NCBI GenBank assembly: GCA_017307955.1
Contig: JAFKFV010000008.1
Coordinates: 1 to 64,000, forward strand
Direction: 5' to 3'
Length of the DNA stretch: 64,000 bases
From: Allobosea sp.
GTDB lineage: Bacteria > Pseudomonadota > Alphaproteobacteria > Rhizobiales > Kaistiaceae
Part shown: positions 46,148 through 54,958 of the stretch, piece by piece
How positions within the stretch are numbered: position 1 is the stretch's first letter
Layout: every line of letters begins with the position of its first letter
Program-made: the position numbers and the translations under genes
The notes under the pieces: generated by a model
The model's input: the letters and a program-made list of their open reading frames with translations, nothing else
Told to the model about the DNA's origin: nothing
Database searches by the model: none

Positions 46148-49100
46148 TCACGCCCTGGTGATGCGCGAGATATGCCCGTCGAGACGTTCGGATGGCACGG
46201 CAATGAGCCGCGGCGCCTCGGTATAGACGAGCACGGCGTCGACCTTACGGCCGGGATAGAGCCTCTCCAGCACCGCCCGATAGAGCGCGAGCTGCAGCTG
46301 ATGCGATTCGGGCACGGCCTTGAGATCGGCCGGCGGCGAGCGGTCCGTCTTGAAATCTGCGATGAGGATGCGGCCCTCGCCGGCGACGAGGCGGTCGATA
46401 CGGCCCGAGACTGAAAGCGGTCCCGACGGCGTCGCGATCGCGCCCTCGATGGCGACCTCGGCCCGGCTGCCCGGTCCGAACAGCGGGGCAATGCCGGGCG
46501 CCGCGATCAGCGCCGCGAGGTCGGCGGCCAGCCTTTTCCGCTCGGCCTCCTCCCAGTCCGGCGCCACCGCGTCCAGATAGGCGGCGGCGACCGCGGCTCG
46601 GCTTTCCGCCGGGTGCTCGGGCAGCGCCTGCAGCAGGCGGTGCACGATGACGCCGCGAGCAAGCGCCGCTGTCGCCGCGGGCGCGGGCGCCCGCTGGCCG
46701 GAAGGGCGCAGGCGGCGCGCTTCGGCGGGGGCCGGCGGCGGCGCCTCGGCGAGGAAAGGCGGCAGCGGCGCCGGGCGGCGCTCCGCCGGCGGAGCGGCCT
46801 CGCGGGCCGGCGCCGCTTCGGCTCTCCAGTCGCGGCGCCATTCGAGGCTCTCGAAGACATCCTCGCCGAGCGTCACCTGAACGGCGCGCGCCGTCGGGGC
46901 GAGCGCCTGACGCACGAGGTCCTGCCAGAGCGGCTCGGCGGGCGGCCGCGCCTTCAGCGTTCCGCAGACGATGAGCCGGTCGCGCGCCCGCGTCAGCGCG
47001 ACATAGAGCAGGCGGCGATATTCCTCGCGGGCCTTGTCGCGCAGCCCCTCGATCGCGGCCTTGACCGGCATCGGCCGGGGAATGCCGGGCACCACATAGG
47101 CGAGCGGTGCGCCCAACGCGTCGTCGGGATCGTCGGCCAGCGCCACCAGCTCGGGATCGTGGCCGGCATGGGCGGGCGCCGAGCCCGTGTCGACGAGGAA
47201 GACGATCTCCGCCTCGAGGCCCTTGGCGCCATGCACGGTCATCACGCGGATCTCGTCGCGGGCGAGGTCGGCATCGCGCTTGATCTCGGTCGCCGCCGCC
47301 CGCATCCAGGCGACGAAGCCCTGCAGCGAGGGCGCCTCGCTCTCCTCGAAGGCGAGGGCGCGGGCCAGGAACTCGTCCAGCACCTCGTCAGCCTCGGCGC
47401 CGAGCCGGGCGAGGATCGCGCGGCGGCCGCCGTCCGGGCCGAGGATGCGCGCGAAGAAGGCGTGCGGCCCCATGCGGTCGGCACGCGCCCGCCAGGTCGC
47501 GAAGCGCTCCGCCGCGGCGACGGCAGTGGGCAGCGGCGAGGCCGCGAGCGCGCCAGCGAGCGAACCGGACCGTCCATGCGCGAGCGCGAAGAGATCGTCC
47601 TCCGAGAGGCCGACCAGCGGGCTCTTGAGAAGAGCGGCGAGCGCGAGGTCGTCCTGCGGCTGCAGCGTCGCATCGGCGAGCGCGAGGAGATCGAGCACGG
47701 CGATATGCCGGCCGAGCGCGAGGCGGTCGGCACCCGCCACAGCGAGGCCGGCGCCTTTGAGCGCGCGGTTGATGGCGTCGGTCTGTGGTCCGCGCGTGCG
47801 GGTCAGGATCAGGATGTTGCCCGGCCGGATCGGCGCGCCGGTGGCCTCGATCCGCTCGCCGCGCGCGATCCACCCGGTGATGGTGCGGGCAATGCGGTCG
47901 GCGAGGCGGACGGCCGGGCTGCGCATGTCGAGCCGGTCGAGCGGCGCGTGCCACTCCTCGGGCTCCGTCACTTCCTCCGGCGCGATCGGCTCCCAGATCG
48001 TGACGCGCCCGGCCTCGCCGCGCCGCGCCGCCTCGTGGACGGTCGGCGCCGGGTCGCGGGTGAGGCCGCGATGGGCCTCCGGATCGGCGAAGACGGCGTC
48101 GACGGCGGCCAGCACATCGGCGGTCGAGCGGAAGGAGAGGCGGAGTTCCAGCGCCCGGAAGGTCGCGTCGACATCGCCCGCCGCCTTGCGGAAGCGCTGG
48201 CGCTGGCGCGCGAACCAGGCCGGCACCGCGCCCTGGAAGGAATAGATCGACTGCTTCTCGTCGCCGACCGCGAAGAAGGTTCGCCGGCGCTCGCTGGAGC
48301 CCTCGCCCGCAAAGAACTCGTCGGCGAGCCCGCCGATCACGCCCCATTGGCCGGGGCTCGTATCCTGGGCCTCGTCGACAAGAATATGGTCGAGGCCGCG
48401 GTCGAGCTTGTAATGGACCCAGCGCGAGGCTTCCGAGCGATGCAGCAGCGCATCGGTGCGCGCGACGAGATCCTCGAAGTCGAGGGCGCCGGCGCGCCGC
48501 TTGGCCGTCTCATAGCCCTCGACGACGGCTTGGCCCAGCACCAGCAGCGCCTCGGTGGCATCGGCGGCCTGCGCCGACGCGATGCGCTCCAGCAGCGCCT
48601 CCAGCCGCTCGCCCTCGGCCTGCAGCCGCTCGGCAAGGCCGGGCCAGCCATCAAGCACCGCCTTCGGCGCGAGGCTCTTGCGGATCGTGCCGGTCGCCGT
48701 GAGCATATAGGCGCGCCAGATGCCGGCGCGCGCCAGCGGATCGGCGGTCTCCGCGAAGGGCGCGAGGATGGCGCCGAGCTCCTGGTGCTTAGGCCCGGCG
48801 GCCGAGAGAGCCGCCACCAGCCTTATGATCTCGGCGTCGCTGAAGGAAAGCCCCGAGGCGACCGACGCTTCGAGGCTCGCGACCTCGTCGTCGGGCGAGA
48901 GGCCGAGCCGTTCCCTGAGCGCCGCGAGGCCTTCGTCGAGCGATCCATGCGTCTCGATCATCGCTGTCAGCGCGGCGCGGCGGGCGATGATCTCGTCGAG
49001 CGCCGTTTCGATGCCCTGGTCCGACGCCGCCGTCAGCAGGCGGGCGAAGGCGCGGCCGAGCCGCGAATGGCCGTCGGCGCTCGCCTTGGCCAGCACCTGG

Positions 49101-49585
49101 CGGCGGGCGGTCTCGATGAGGATGTCGGCCTCGCGCTCGTCGAGCACGGTGAAGGCGCCGGCCACCTCGGCCTCGAAGGGAAACTGGTGCAGCAGCCTTT
49201 CGCAGAAGGCGTGGATGGTCTGGATCTTCAGACCGCCCGGCGTTTCCAGCGCCCTTGCGAACAGGCGGCGGGCACGGACGCGGTCCTCGGCGGTGACGGC
49301 GCCGCCATGATGATCGGCGAGCACCGCGTCGAGCGCCGCATCGTCGAGCCGGGTCCACTCCGCGAGCGTCTTGAACACGCGCGCCGCCATCTCCGCCGCC
49401 GCCGCCTTGGTGAAGGTGAGGCAGAGGATGGAGCCGGGATCGGCGCCGGCGAGCAGCAGGCGGATGACGCGCCGCGCCAGCACATAGGTCTTGCCGGAGC
49501 CGGCATTGGCCGAGACCCAGGCCGAGGCCGCCGGGTCAGTGGCCTCGCGCTGGACGCGGCGGGTTTCGTCATCGACCGCGATCAT
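46148..49585 (-). CDS. addA: Double-strand break repair helicase-nuclease AddA
   Basis: 1145 aa from the ATG at 49585, overlapping the addB stop by 4 nt. The UvrD-type helicase has Walker A (ANAGSGKT, to residue 33), [31 protein letters not shown] and [16 protein letters not shown], with [17 protein letters not shown] and [18 protein letters not shown] near the end. The C-terminal nuclease carries [13 protein letters not shown] and [12 protein letters not shown]. AddAB resects broken ends for RecA. Large overlapping plus-strand frames here are shadows. Confidence 0.97.
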   Translation of the reverse strand: MIAVDDETRRVQREATDPAASAWVSANAGSGKTYVLARRVIRLLLAGADPGSILCLTFTKAAAAEMAARVFKTLAEWTRLDDAALDAVLADHHGGAVTAEDRVRARRLFARALETPGGLKIQTIHAFCERLLHQFPFEAEVAGAFTVLDEREADILIETARRQVLAKASADGHSRLGRAFARLLTAASDQGIETALDEIIARRAALTAMIETHGSLDEGLAALRERLGLSPDDEVASLEASVASGLSFSDAEIIRLVAALSAAGPKHQELGAILAPFAETADPLARAGIWRAYMLTATGTIRKSLAPKAVLDGWPGLAERLQAEGERLEALLERIASAQAADATEALLVLGQAVVEGYETAKRRAGALDFEDLVARTDALLHRSEASRWVHYKLDRGLDHILVDEAQDTSPGQWGVIGGLADEFFAGEGSSERRRTFFAVGDEKQSIYSFQGAVPAWFARQRQRFRKAAGDVDATFRALELRLSFRSTADVLAAVDAVFADPEAHRGLTRDPAPTVHEAARRGEAGRVTIWEPIAPEEVTEPEEWHAPLDRLDMRSPAVRLADRIARTITGWIARGERIEATGAPIRPGNILILTRTRGPQTDAINRALKGAGLAVAGADRLALGRHIAVLDLLALADATLQPQDDLALAALLKSPLVGLSEDDLFALAHGRSGSLAGALAASPLPTAVAAAERFATWRARADRMGPHAFFARILGPDGGRRAILARLGAEADEVLDEFLARALAFEESEAPSLQGFVAWMRAAATEIKRDADLARDEIRVMTVHGAKGLEAEIVFLVDTGSAPAHAGHDPELVALADDPDDALGAPLAYVVPGIPRPMPVKAAIEGLRDKAREEYRRLLYVALTRARDRLIVCGTLKARPPAEPLWQDLVRQALAPTARAVQVTLGEDVFESLEWRRDWRAEAAPAREAAPPAERRPAPLPPFLAEAPPPAPAEARRLRPSGQRAPAPAATAALARGVIVHRLLQALPEHPAESRAAVAAAYLDAVAPDWEEAERKRLAADLAALIAAPGIAPLFGPGSRAEVAIEGAIATPSGPLSVSGRIDRLVAGEGRILIADFKTDRSPPADLKAVPESHQLQLALYRAVLERLYPGRKVDAVLVYTEAPRLIAVPSERLDGHISRITRA

Positions 49586-52500
49586 GTCTCGTCGCCCTCG
49601 CCGAGCGCCCATTCCGCCACGCGCGCGAGATGGTCATAAGGGCTCTCCCAGCGCGTCTCGAACATCGGCCGCGCGCGAGAGACATAGGTCCGGTTTTCGT
49701 CGGCATAGGCGGCGACGAGCCGGGCCAGCCGGTCGGCGGCCTCCCCGCCGAGTTCGTCCGCCGTCTTGTCCTTCACCGCGCTGGAGAAGGGCTGGCCCTT
49801 GCCGACCTTGCCGAGGCCGATCCAGCCGAGCACGGCGACCGAGCCGCCGGCCGGGATGTCGCGGAAGGCGCCCCGGGCGAGCATGGCGGATTCGAGCGCC
49901 AGCTGCGGCGCGAGGCCGGTCGCGAGCTGTTTGGCCGAAGGCGGCGCGCCGGTCTTGAAATCGATGATCTCATAGGCGCCGTCGCGGCGACGGTCGATGC
50001 GATCGGCCCGGCCGGTGAGCTCGAAGCCGCCCAATACCGCCATGCGGCCATCGATCTCGGCATGGCGCTCGGCGATCTGGTCGCGCGAGTGCTCCCAGCC
50101 GACATACCAGCGGGCGATGGCGAGAAAGCGCGGCCACCACAGCGCATGGACGGCCGGAAACGCCGCGATCTCGCGAAAGACCTCGCGGCCTTCTTCGATC
50201 AGCGCCGCCTCGGCCCTGCCGTCGAACTCACGCGTCCAGCGCTGCGCGAAGCGGCCGAGCGCCTCATGGATCAGCGTGCCGCGCAGCGCGGCGTCGGGCG
50301 CGACATCGATCGGGTCGAGCGGCTCCAGCTTCAGGATGCGCCGCGCATAGATCGCGTAAGGATCGCGCACCAGCGTCTCGATCTCGGTGACGGAGAGCCG
50401 CTTCGGCCGCGCCGATAGGGGCGGTTTCGGGCGCGGGCGCTTCGTCGCCTCCGCCGCCGGCGCGGCGTCGAGCGCGCGGGCCCAGTCGAGATAGACGGCG
50501 CCGCGGGCGAGGATTTCCGTCGTGGCCGCCGCGCCGAGACGGGCATCGATGCGCTGCAGCCAGCGCGAGGGGATGGTCGGCGTACCGCCGCGCCGCTCGC
50601 AGCGGGTGATGACGACGCGCGGATTGCCGAGCGCCGCCGCGAAATCATGCGCCGCCTGGCCGAGCCGGCGCTCGGGCGCCTCGAGGCCGAAAGAGGCGCG
50701 CATCGAGCGCGACAGCCAGGGGTCGGTGCGGGCCGCGGCCGGCCAGATGCCCTCGTCGAGGCCGGCCAGCACCAGGCAGTCGGCCGATTGCAGGCGCGCC
50801 TCCAGCGTACCCCAGATCGCGATGCGCGGATCGCCGCCGCCGCGCGGCGGCACCGCGGCGCCGCCCATCGCCGCGTCGAGGAAATCCGGAAATTCGGGAC
50901 CCGAGAGCGCCAGCGCCGCGCCATGCGGACCGCCGAGGCCATCGAGCAAATCCACGAGGGCTTCGCCGTCCTCGTCCGCCTCGATCACGCCCGGGCCTTC
51001 CTCGGTTTCAAGGATAGCGGCAAGCGTGGTGCGTAGTTCGAGCGCCAGCGTCGCCGCGTCGCTGCGCGCGCCATCGGCAAGGCGGGCGGCGAGCGGATCG
51101 AGGGCCGCGACCATGCGGGTGACGAGATCGGCCGCCGCGTCGCCATCGGCAACCGTCAGCCGCCGCACGGACGGATGCTGGCGCCTGTCGGGATCGGCGG
51201 CATCGTCGATCGCCGCGGCCAGCGCCGCCGGCAGACCGGCGAGACCGCCGGCGAGCAACCGGCCGCGAAAGAGCAGCAGGTCGATCGTCTCGGCGGCGGC
51301 GCGGCAGTCGGGGCGCGGCAGGCCGAACGTCGCGAGCGGATGTTTGGCGAGCGCGAGGATATCGAGCGGAGCGCCATCGGAGCGCGCGGCGGCGGTCGCG
51401 AGCCGGGCGAGGGTGCCGATCGGCGTGCCGCGCAGCCCGCGGCCCGCGCTGTCGACGACGTCGAGGCCGAAGCGCTGCAACTCCGCCACGACCCGCGCCG
51501 CGATCGCCCGGTCGGGCGTCACCAGCGCCGCGCTGGCGCCGGGCTCCTCGATCGCCTCGCGCAGCACGACGGCGATGGCGAGCGCCTCTTCCTGCTCGTT
51601 GCGGGCCTCGATCCGCGCGATCCCCTCCGTCGCCAGCGGATCGACATCCGGCGCCAGGGCCCAGGCCTCGGTCGTCTCGGCCGGCCGCATGGCATCGGAG
51701 ACGAGGCGGCCGCGCGCCGCAAGCGGCGGCGGCGGGATCGCCAGCGTCTCGACATCGGCCCGCAGGATTCCGGCGCGGCCGAGCCACTGCTTGAGGCCAT
51801 ATTGCGGATGCCCCGGTGCGCCGACAGCACCGCCGCCGATGGCGTTCCAGGCCTCCTCGTCGAGGCCGAGATCGAGATCGGGCAGCACCACCGCGCCATT
51901 GCCGAGCCGGGCGATGGTGGCGAGCAGCTCCGCCGTCGCGGGAACCGAACCGGTCGAGCCTGCCGCCACCACGAGGCCCGGCGGCGGTGCGCTGCGCAGC
52001 CGCTCGGCCTCGGCCCGGATGAGGAGATCGCGCCGCGCCGCCGGATCGGCCAGCCCGTTCTCGGCGAGAAAGCCCGGCCAGGCCTCGCCGACGATCTTCA
52101 GGAAATCGAGCGTGATCTGCCAGTAGCGGGCAAGGTCCTCGGGCACGAGACGGTCGAGCGCCGAGAAGCTGAGCCCCGCTGCCGCCACGTCGTCGACGAG
52201 GCGGGCGAGATCGCCGGCAAGATGGAACGCATCGGCGGCCGAGGCCGGAATGGTGACGGGCGCCTCGGGGCTCTCGGCCAGCACCGCCTTGCGCAGCCGG
52301 TCGCCCCAGGCCCGCGTCAGCCGCGCCAGCACCAGCTGCCGGTCGAGCCGCGAGATCGCCGCCGGTAGCACGAGACGGTCGGCGGGATCCTCGACCGGCT
52401 GCAGGAGGAGATCATCCTCGTCGACATCGCCGATCGGCCGGATGACGGGGAGGATCGCGGCGCCGCCCAGCCGCTCGGCGAGCACGGCGCCGAGCGCGCG

Positions 52501-52665
52501 CGCCGCGCGGCGGTTGGGCAGGAAGATGCGGATATCGGCGAGTGCCAGCGGATCGGCGGCGAAATCTGGCACCGAGCCGAGCCGGCCGGCGAGCAGCGCG
52601 TCGGCGAGCGTCGGCAGGAACCGGGCGCCGGCGGGAATGGTGAAGACGCGCGCCCGCTCCGCCAT
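49582..52665 (-). CDS. addB: Double-strand break repair protein AddB
   Basis: 1027 aa from the ATG at 52665, 4 nt after the uridylyltransferase stop. It belongs to the alphaproteobacterial AddB type. The N-terminal part is an inactivated helicase fold (IRIFLPNRRAARALGAVLAE). The C-terminal PD-(D/E)xK nuclease is complete: YEIIDFKTGAPPSAKQLATG and LALESAML. I do not see the cysteine cluster of the Firmicutes AddB iron-sulfur site. It works with AddA in end resection. Confidence 0.95.
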   Translation of the reverse strand: MAERARVFTIPAGARFLPTLADALLAGRLGSVPDFAADPLALADIRIFLPNRRAARALGAVLAERLGGAAILPVIRPIGDVDEDDLLLQPVEDPADRLVLPAAISRLDRQLVLARLTRAWGDRLRKAVLAESPEAPVTIPASAADAFHLAGDLARLVDDVAAAGLSFSALDRLVPEDLARYWQITLDFLKIVGEAWPGFLAENGLADPAARRDLLIRAEAERLRSAPPPGLVVAAGSTGSVPATAELLATIARLGNGAVVLPDLDLGLDEEAWNAIGGGAVGAPGHPQYGLKQWLGRAGILRADVETLAIPPPPLAARGRLVSDAMRPAETTEAWALAPDVDPLATEGIARIEARNEQEEALAIAVVLREAIEEPGASAALVTPDRAIAARVVAELQRFGLDVVDSAGRGLRGTPIGTLARLATAAARSDGAPLDILALAKHPLATFGLPRPDCRAAAETIDLLLFRGRLLAGGLAGLPAALAAAIDDAADPDRRQHPSVRRLTVADGDAAADLVTRMVAALDPLAARLADGARSDAATLALELRTTLAAILETEEGPGVIEADEDGEALVDLLDGLGGPHGAALALSGPEFPDFLDAAMGGAAVPPRGGGDPRIAIWGTLEARLQSADCLVLAGLDEGIWPAAARTDPWLSRSMRASFGLEAPERRLGQAAHDFAAALGNPRVVITRCERRGGTPTIPSRWLQRIDARLGAAATTEILARGAVYLDWARALDAAPAAEATKRPRPKPPLSARPKRLSVTEIETLVRDPYAIYARRILKLEPLDPIDVAPDAALRGTLIHEALGRFAQRWTREFDGRAEAALIEEGREVFREIAAFPAVHALWWPRFLAIARWYVGWEHSRDQIAERHAEIDGRMAVLGGFELTGRADRIDRRRDGAYEIIDFKTGAPPSAKQLATGLAPQLALESAMLARGAFRDIPAGGSVAVLGWIGLGKVGKGQPFSSAVKDKTADELGGEAADRLARLVAAYADENRTYVSRARPMFETRWESPYDHLARVAEWALGEGDET

Positions 52666-52669
52666 CGGC

Positions 52670-53416
52670 TCAGGCAGCGCTCTCCGCCACCGAAAGCTCG
52701 GCCTCGCGGATCGCCTCCGGCGTTCCGACATGCAGCCAGATGCCGTCCATGCGCACGCCGAACAGGCGCCGCGCGGCGATGGCGCGGTCGAAGAGGAGAT
52801 TGAGCGAGAAGGCGCCCTCGGGAAGGTCGGTGAAGAGCCGCGGCGACAGGATCGCGGCGCCGGAATAGACGAAGGGCGCAATGGTGCGCTCGGGCCGGCG
52901 CGACAGCCGGCCTTCCTTGTCCATCAGGAAATCGCCGGGGCCGTAATAGCCGATCGAGGCGACCGTCGGCGCCAGCATCAGCAGCGCATCCATCTCGGCG
53001 TCGTTCCAGCCGCCGGCCAGCCAGTCGAGATTGGGCCGCGGTCCCTCGATCCAGAAGCTGTCGGAATTCATGACATAGAACGGCTCGTTGCCGAGCAGCG
53101 GCAATGCCTTGGCGATACCGCCGCCCGTCTCCAGCAGCGCGCCGCGCTCGTCGGAGACGATCACCTTCGGCGCCTTGCGCTTCCTGACATGCACTTCGAC
53201 GAGATCGGCGAGGTAGTGGACGTTCACCACCGCCTCCTCGACGCCGGCGCGGGCGAGACGGTCGAGCGCGCGGTCGATCATGGAGCGGCCGGCGACCTCG
53301 ATCAGCGGCTTCGGCACGGTGGCGGTCACGGGGCGCATCCGCTTGCCGATACCGGCGGCCAGCACCATGGCGCGGCGCGGTCCTGCGGGCTTGCGGAACG
53401 GAATGGGGTCGGTCAT
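52670..53416 (-). CDS. Nucleotidyltransferase, MurU-like (N-acetylmuramate-1-phosphate uridylyltransferase)
   Basis: 248 aa. The NTP-transferase loop is AMVLAAGIGKRMRPVTATVP, with KPLIEVAGRSMIDRALDRL following. GALLETGGGIAKALPLL and the metal-binding FYVMNSDSFWIEG match the MurU group. It lies 45 nt downstream of the kinase part of the TsaE fusion. In Pseudomonas and Caulobacter the AmgK kinase and MurU pair feed recycled N-acetylmuramate into UDP-MurNAc; the same pathway is inferred here. A generic sugar-1-phosphate transferase is the alternative. Confidence 0.85.
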   Translation of the reverse strand: MTDPIPFRKPAGPRRAMVLAAGIGKRMRPVTATVPKPLIEVAGRSMIDRALDRLARAGVEEAVVNVHYLADLVEVHVRKRKAPKVIVSDERGALLETGGGIAKALPLLGNEPFYVMNSDSFWIEGPRPNLDWLAGGWNDAEMDALLMLAPTVASIGYYGPGDFLMDKEGRLSRRPERTIAPFVYSGAAILSPRLFTDLPEGAFSLNLLFDRAIAARRLFGVRMDGIWLHVGTPEAIREAELSVAESAA

Positions 53417-53461
53417 CGCATTCTTCTTCTTGTCGGTTCGGGCGCCCGGATGGCGCCCGCG

Positions 53462-54958
53462 TCAATCGTCGAGCGGAAGGTGACGATCGTACCAGAGCGC
53501 CAGCGGTGACAGAACCTCATGGCGCAAATTCCGCATCAGATAGGCCTTTACCCGCGGAATGTGACGGAGATATTGGGGCCTTCCGAAGGCGGTGGCCAGC
53601 CGGGCGAAGCCGCCGAGGATCTTGGTGGTGCGCTGCGCCCCGGAAATGGCATAGGCCGCGGCGAAGGCATCGCCGTCGAAGGCACCCGCCGCCCGCCGCG
53701 CCGCGACATAGGCGTCGATCGTCGCCCATTCCAGCGCCTCGTCGACATCGACACGCACATCCTGGCCGAGCGATGCGAGATCATAAGCGCTGGCGCCGAT
53801 CATCGCATCCTGGTGGTCGAGCACGCCGATCCGCTGGATGCCCGCCCGCTCCGGCAGCCAGAGGAGGTTCGGCGAGTGATAGTCGCGCAGGAGCCAGCTC
53901 TTCTCCGCCGCGTCGAACCGCGCGAAAAGGTCGGTCCAGATCGCGCGGAACGCCGTCTCCGCTTCCTCGTCCAGGGCTCGGCCGATCAGCGGCGCATACC
54001 AGCGCGGCAGGAGGTCGACCTCGATCAGGAAGGCGTCGCGGTCGAAATCGGGAATGCGGTAGTCGCCAAAGCCTGAAACGGGGAGTTCGACCGGCCGCGC
54101 CTCGCCATGGAGATGGGCGAGCAGCTCGGCCGCCGCCTGCCAGCGCTCCGGCTGCGGCACGCCGTCCGCGATGATGAAGGCGTCGCCGAGGTCTTCCAGC
54201 AGCAAGAGCCCCGACGGGATGTCGGCAGCGAGGATCTCCGGCGCCGAGATGCCGATGGCGCGAAGGCCCTCGTTCATGGCGACGAAGGGGAGGACGGTCG
54301 TCGCGCGATGGGCGACATCGTCATAGCTGCGCCCGTCCCAGACCGGCGGCCCCGGCAGCCGGTCGCGCGCATCCATCAGCACCGCGCGCGTCCCGTCGGC
54401 GCGCAGGATGCGCTCATAGCTGCGGCCCGAGGCGTCACCGGCGAGGTGAGCGCGACGGGCGTCGCCGAAGCCCGCCTCCTCCAGGAACCGGGTGATGCCG
54501 GCAAGGCGCGCCAGCCGCTCCGGCCAGCCGCCGCCGCCCGAGAGAGAGGCGCAGCGGCCCTCGCCATCGATATCGAGACGGATCGTCAGCGCGGAGGCGG
54601 GAATCCGGCTCCCGCCGCGCTCCGGCCACTCGATCAGAACGGCGCCGTCGGCGACCGCCTCGTCGAAGCCGATCTCGTCGAACTCGTCCGCCGAGCCGAG
54701 GCGATAGAGATCGAAATGGGCGATCGGCACGCGGCCCGGATAAGTCTGCACGATGGTGAAGGTCGGGCTCGGCACTTCGAGCGCCGGATCGCCGGCGACG
54801 GCGCGGATCAGCGCCCGGGCGAGCGTCGTCTTGCCGGCGCCGAGATCGCCCTCGAGCGCGATGACGTCGCCCGAGGCGAGCCTCGTCGCCAGCGCCTCGG
54901 CGAGGCGGAGGGTCGCGGCCTCGTCGGCGAGCATCAAGACCAGCGGCGCGTCGCTCAT
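53462..54958 (-). CDS. Fused TsaE ATPase and AmgK-like sugar kinase
   Basis: 498 aa, two proteins in one chain. Residues about 1-150 are TsaE: Walker A GDLGAGKTT (37-45), PSPTFTIVQTYPG and HFDLYRLGSADEFDEIG; it helps make threonylcarbamoyl-adenosine in tRNA. Residues about 160-498 are an aminoglycoside-phosphotransferase-like kinase with LLLLEDLGDAF, the catalytic loop WLLRDYHSPNLLWL and the metal-binding VLDHQDAMIG, matching AmgK N-acetylmuramate kinases. The fusion is common in Hyphomicrobiales. The start overlaps the stop of the sensor kinase by 4 nt. Confidence 0.92.
   Translation of the reverse strand: MSDAPLVLMLADEAATLRLAEALATRLASGDVIALEGDLGAGKTTLARALIRAVAGDPALEVPSPTFTIVQTYPGRVPIAHFDLYRLGSADEFDEIGFDEAVADGAVLIEWPERGGSRIPASALTIRLDIDGEGRCASLSGGGGWPERLARLAGITRFLEEAGFGDARRAHLAGDASGRSYERILRADGTRAVLMDARDRLPGPPVWDGRSYDDVAHRATTVLPFVAMNEGLRAIGISAPEILAADIPSGLLLLEDLGDAFIIADGVPQPERWQAAAELLAHLHGEARPVELPVSGFGDYRIPDFDRDAFLIEVDLLPRWYAPLIGRALDEEAETAFRAIWTDLFARFDAAEKSWLLRDYHSPNLLWLPERAGIQRIGVLDHQDAMIGASAYDLASLGQDVRVDVDEALEWATIDAYVAARRAAGAFDGDAFAAAYAISGAQRTTKILGGFARLATAFGRPQYLRHIPRVKAYLMRNLRHEVLSPLALWYDRHLPLDD

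Noticed and set aside
46613..49639. 1008-codon open frame on the plus strand
   Set aside because: It is antisense to addA along its whole length, has no ribosome site, and its translation is arginine-rich low-complexity typical of GC-rich shadow frames.
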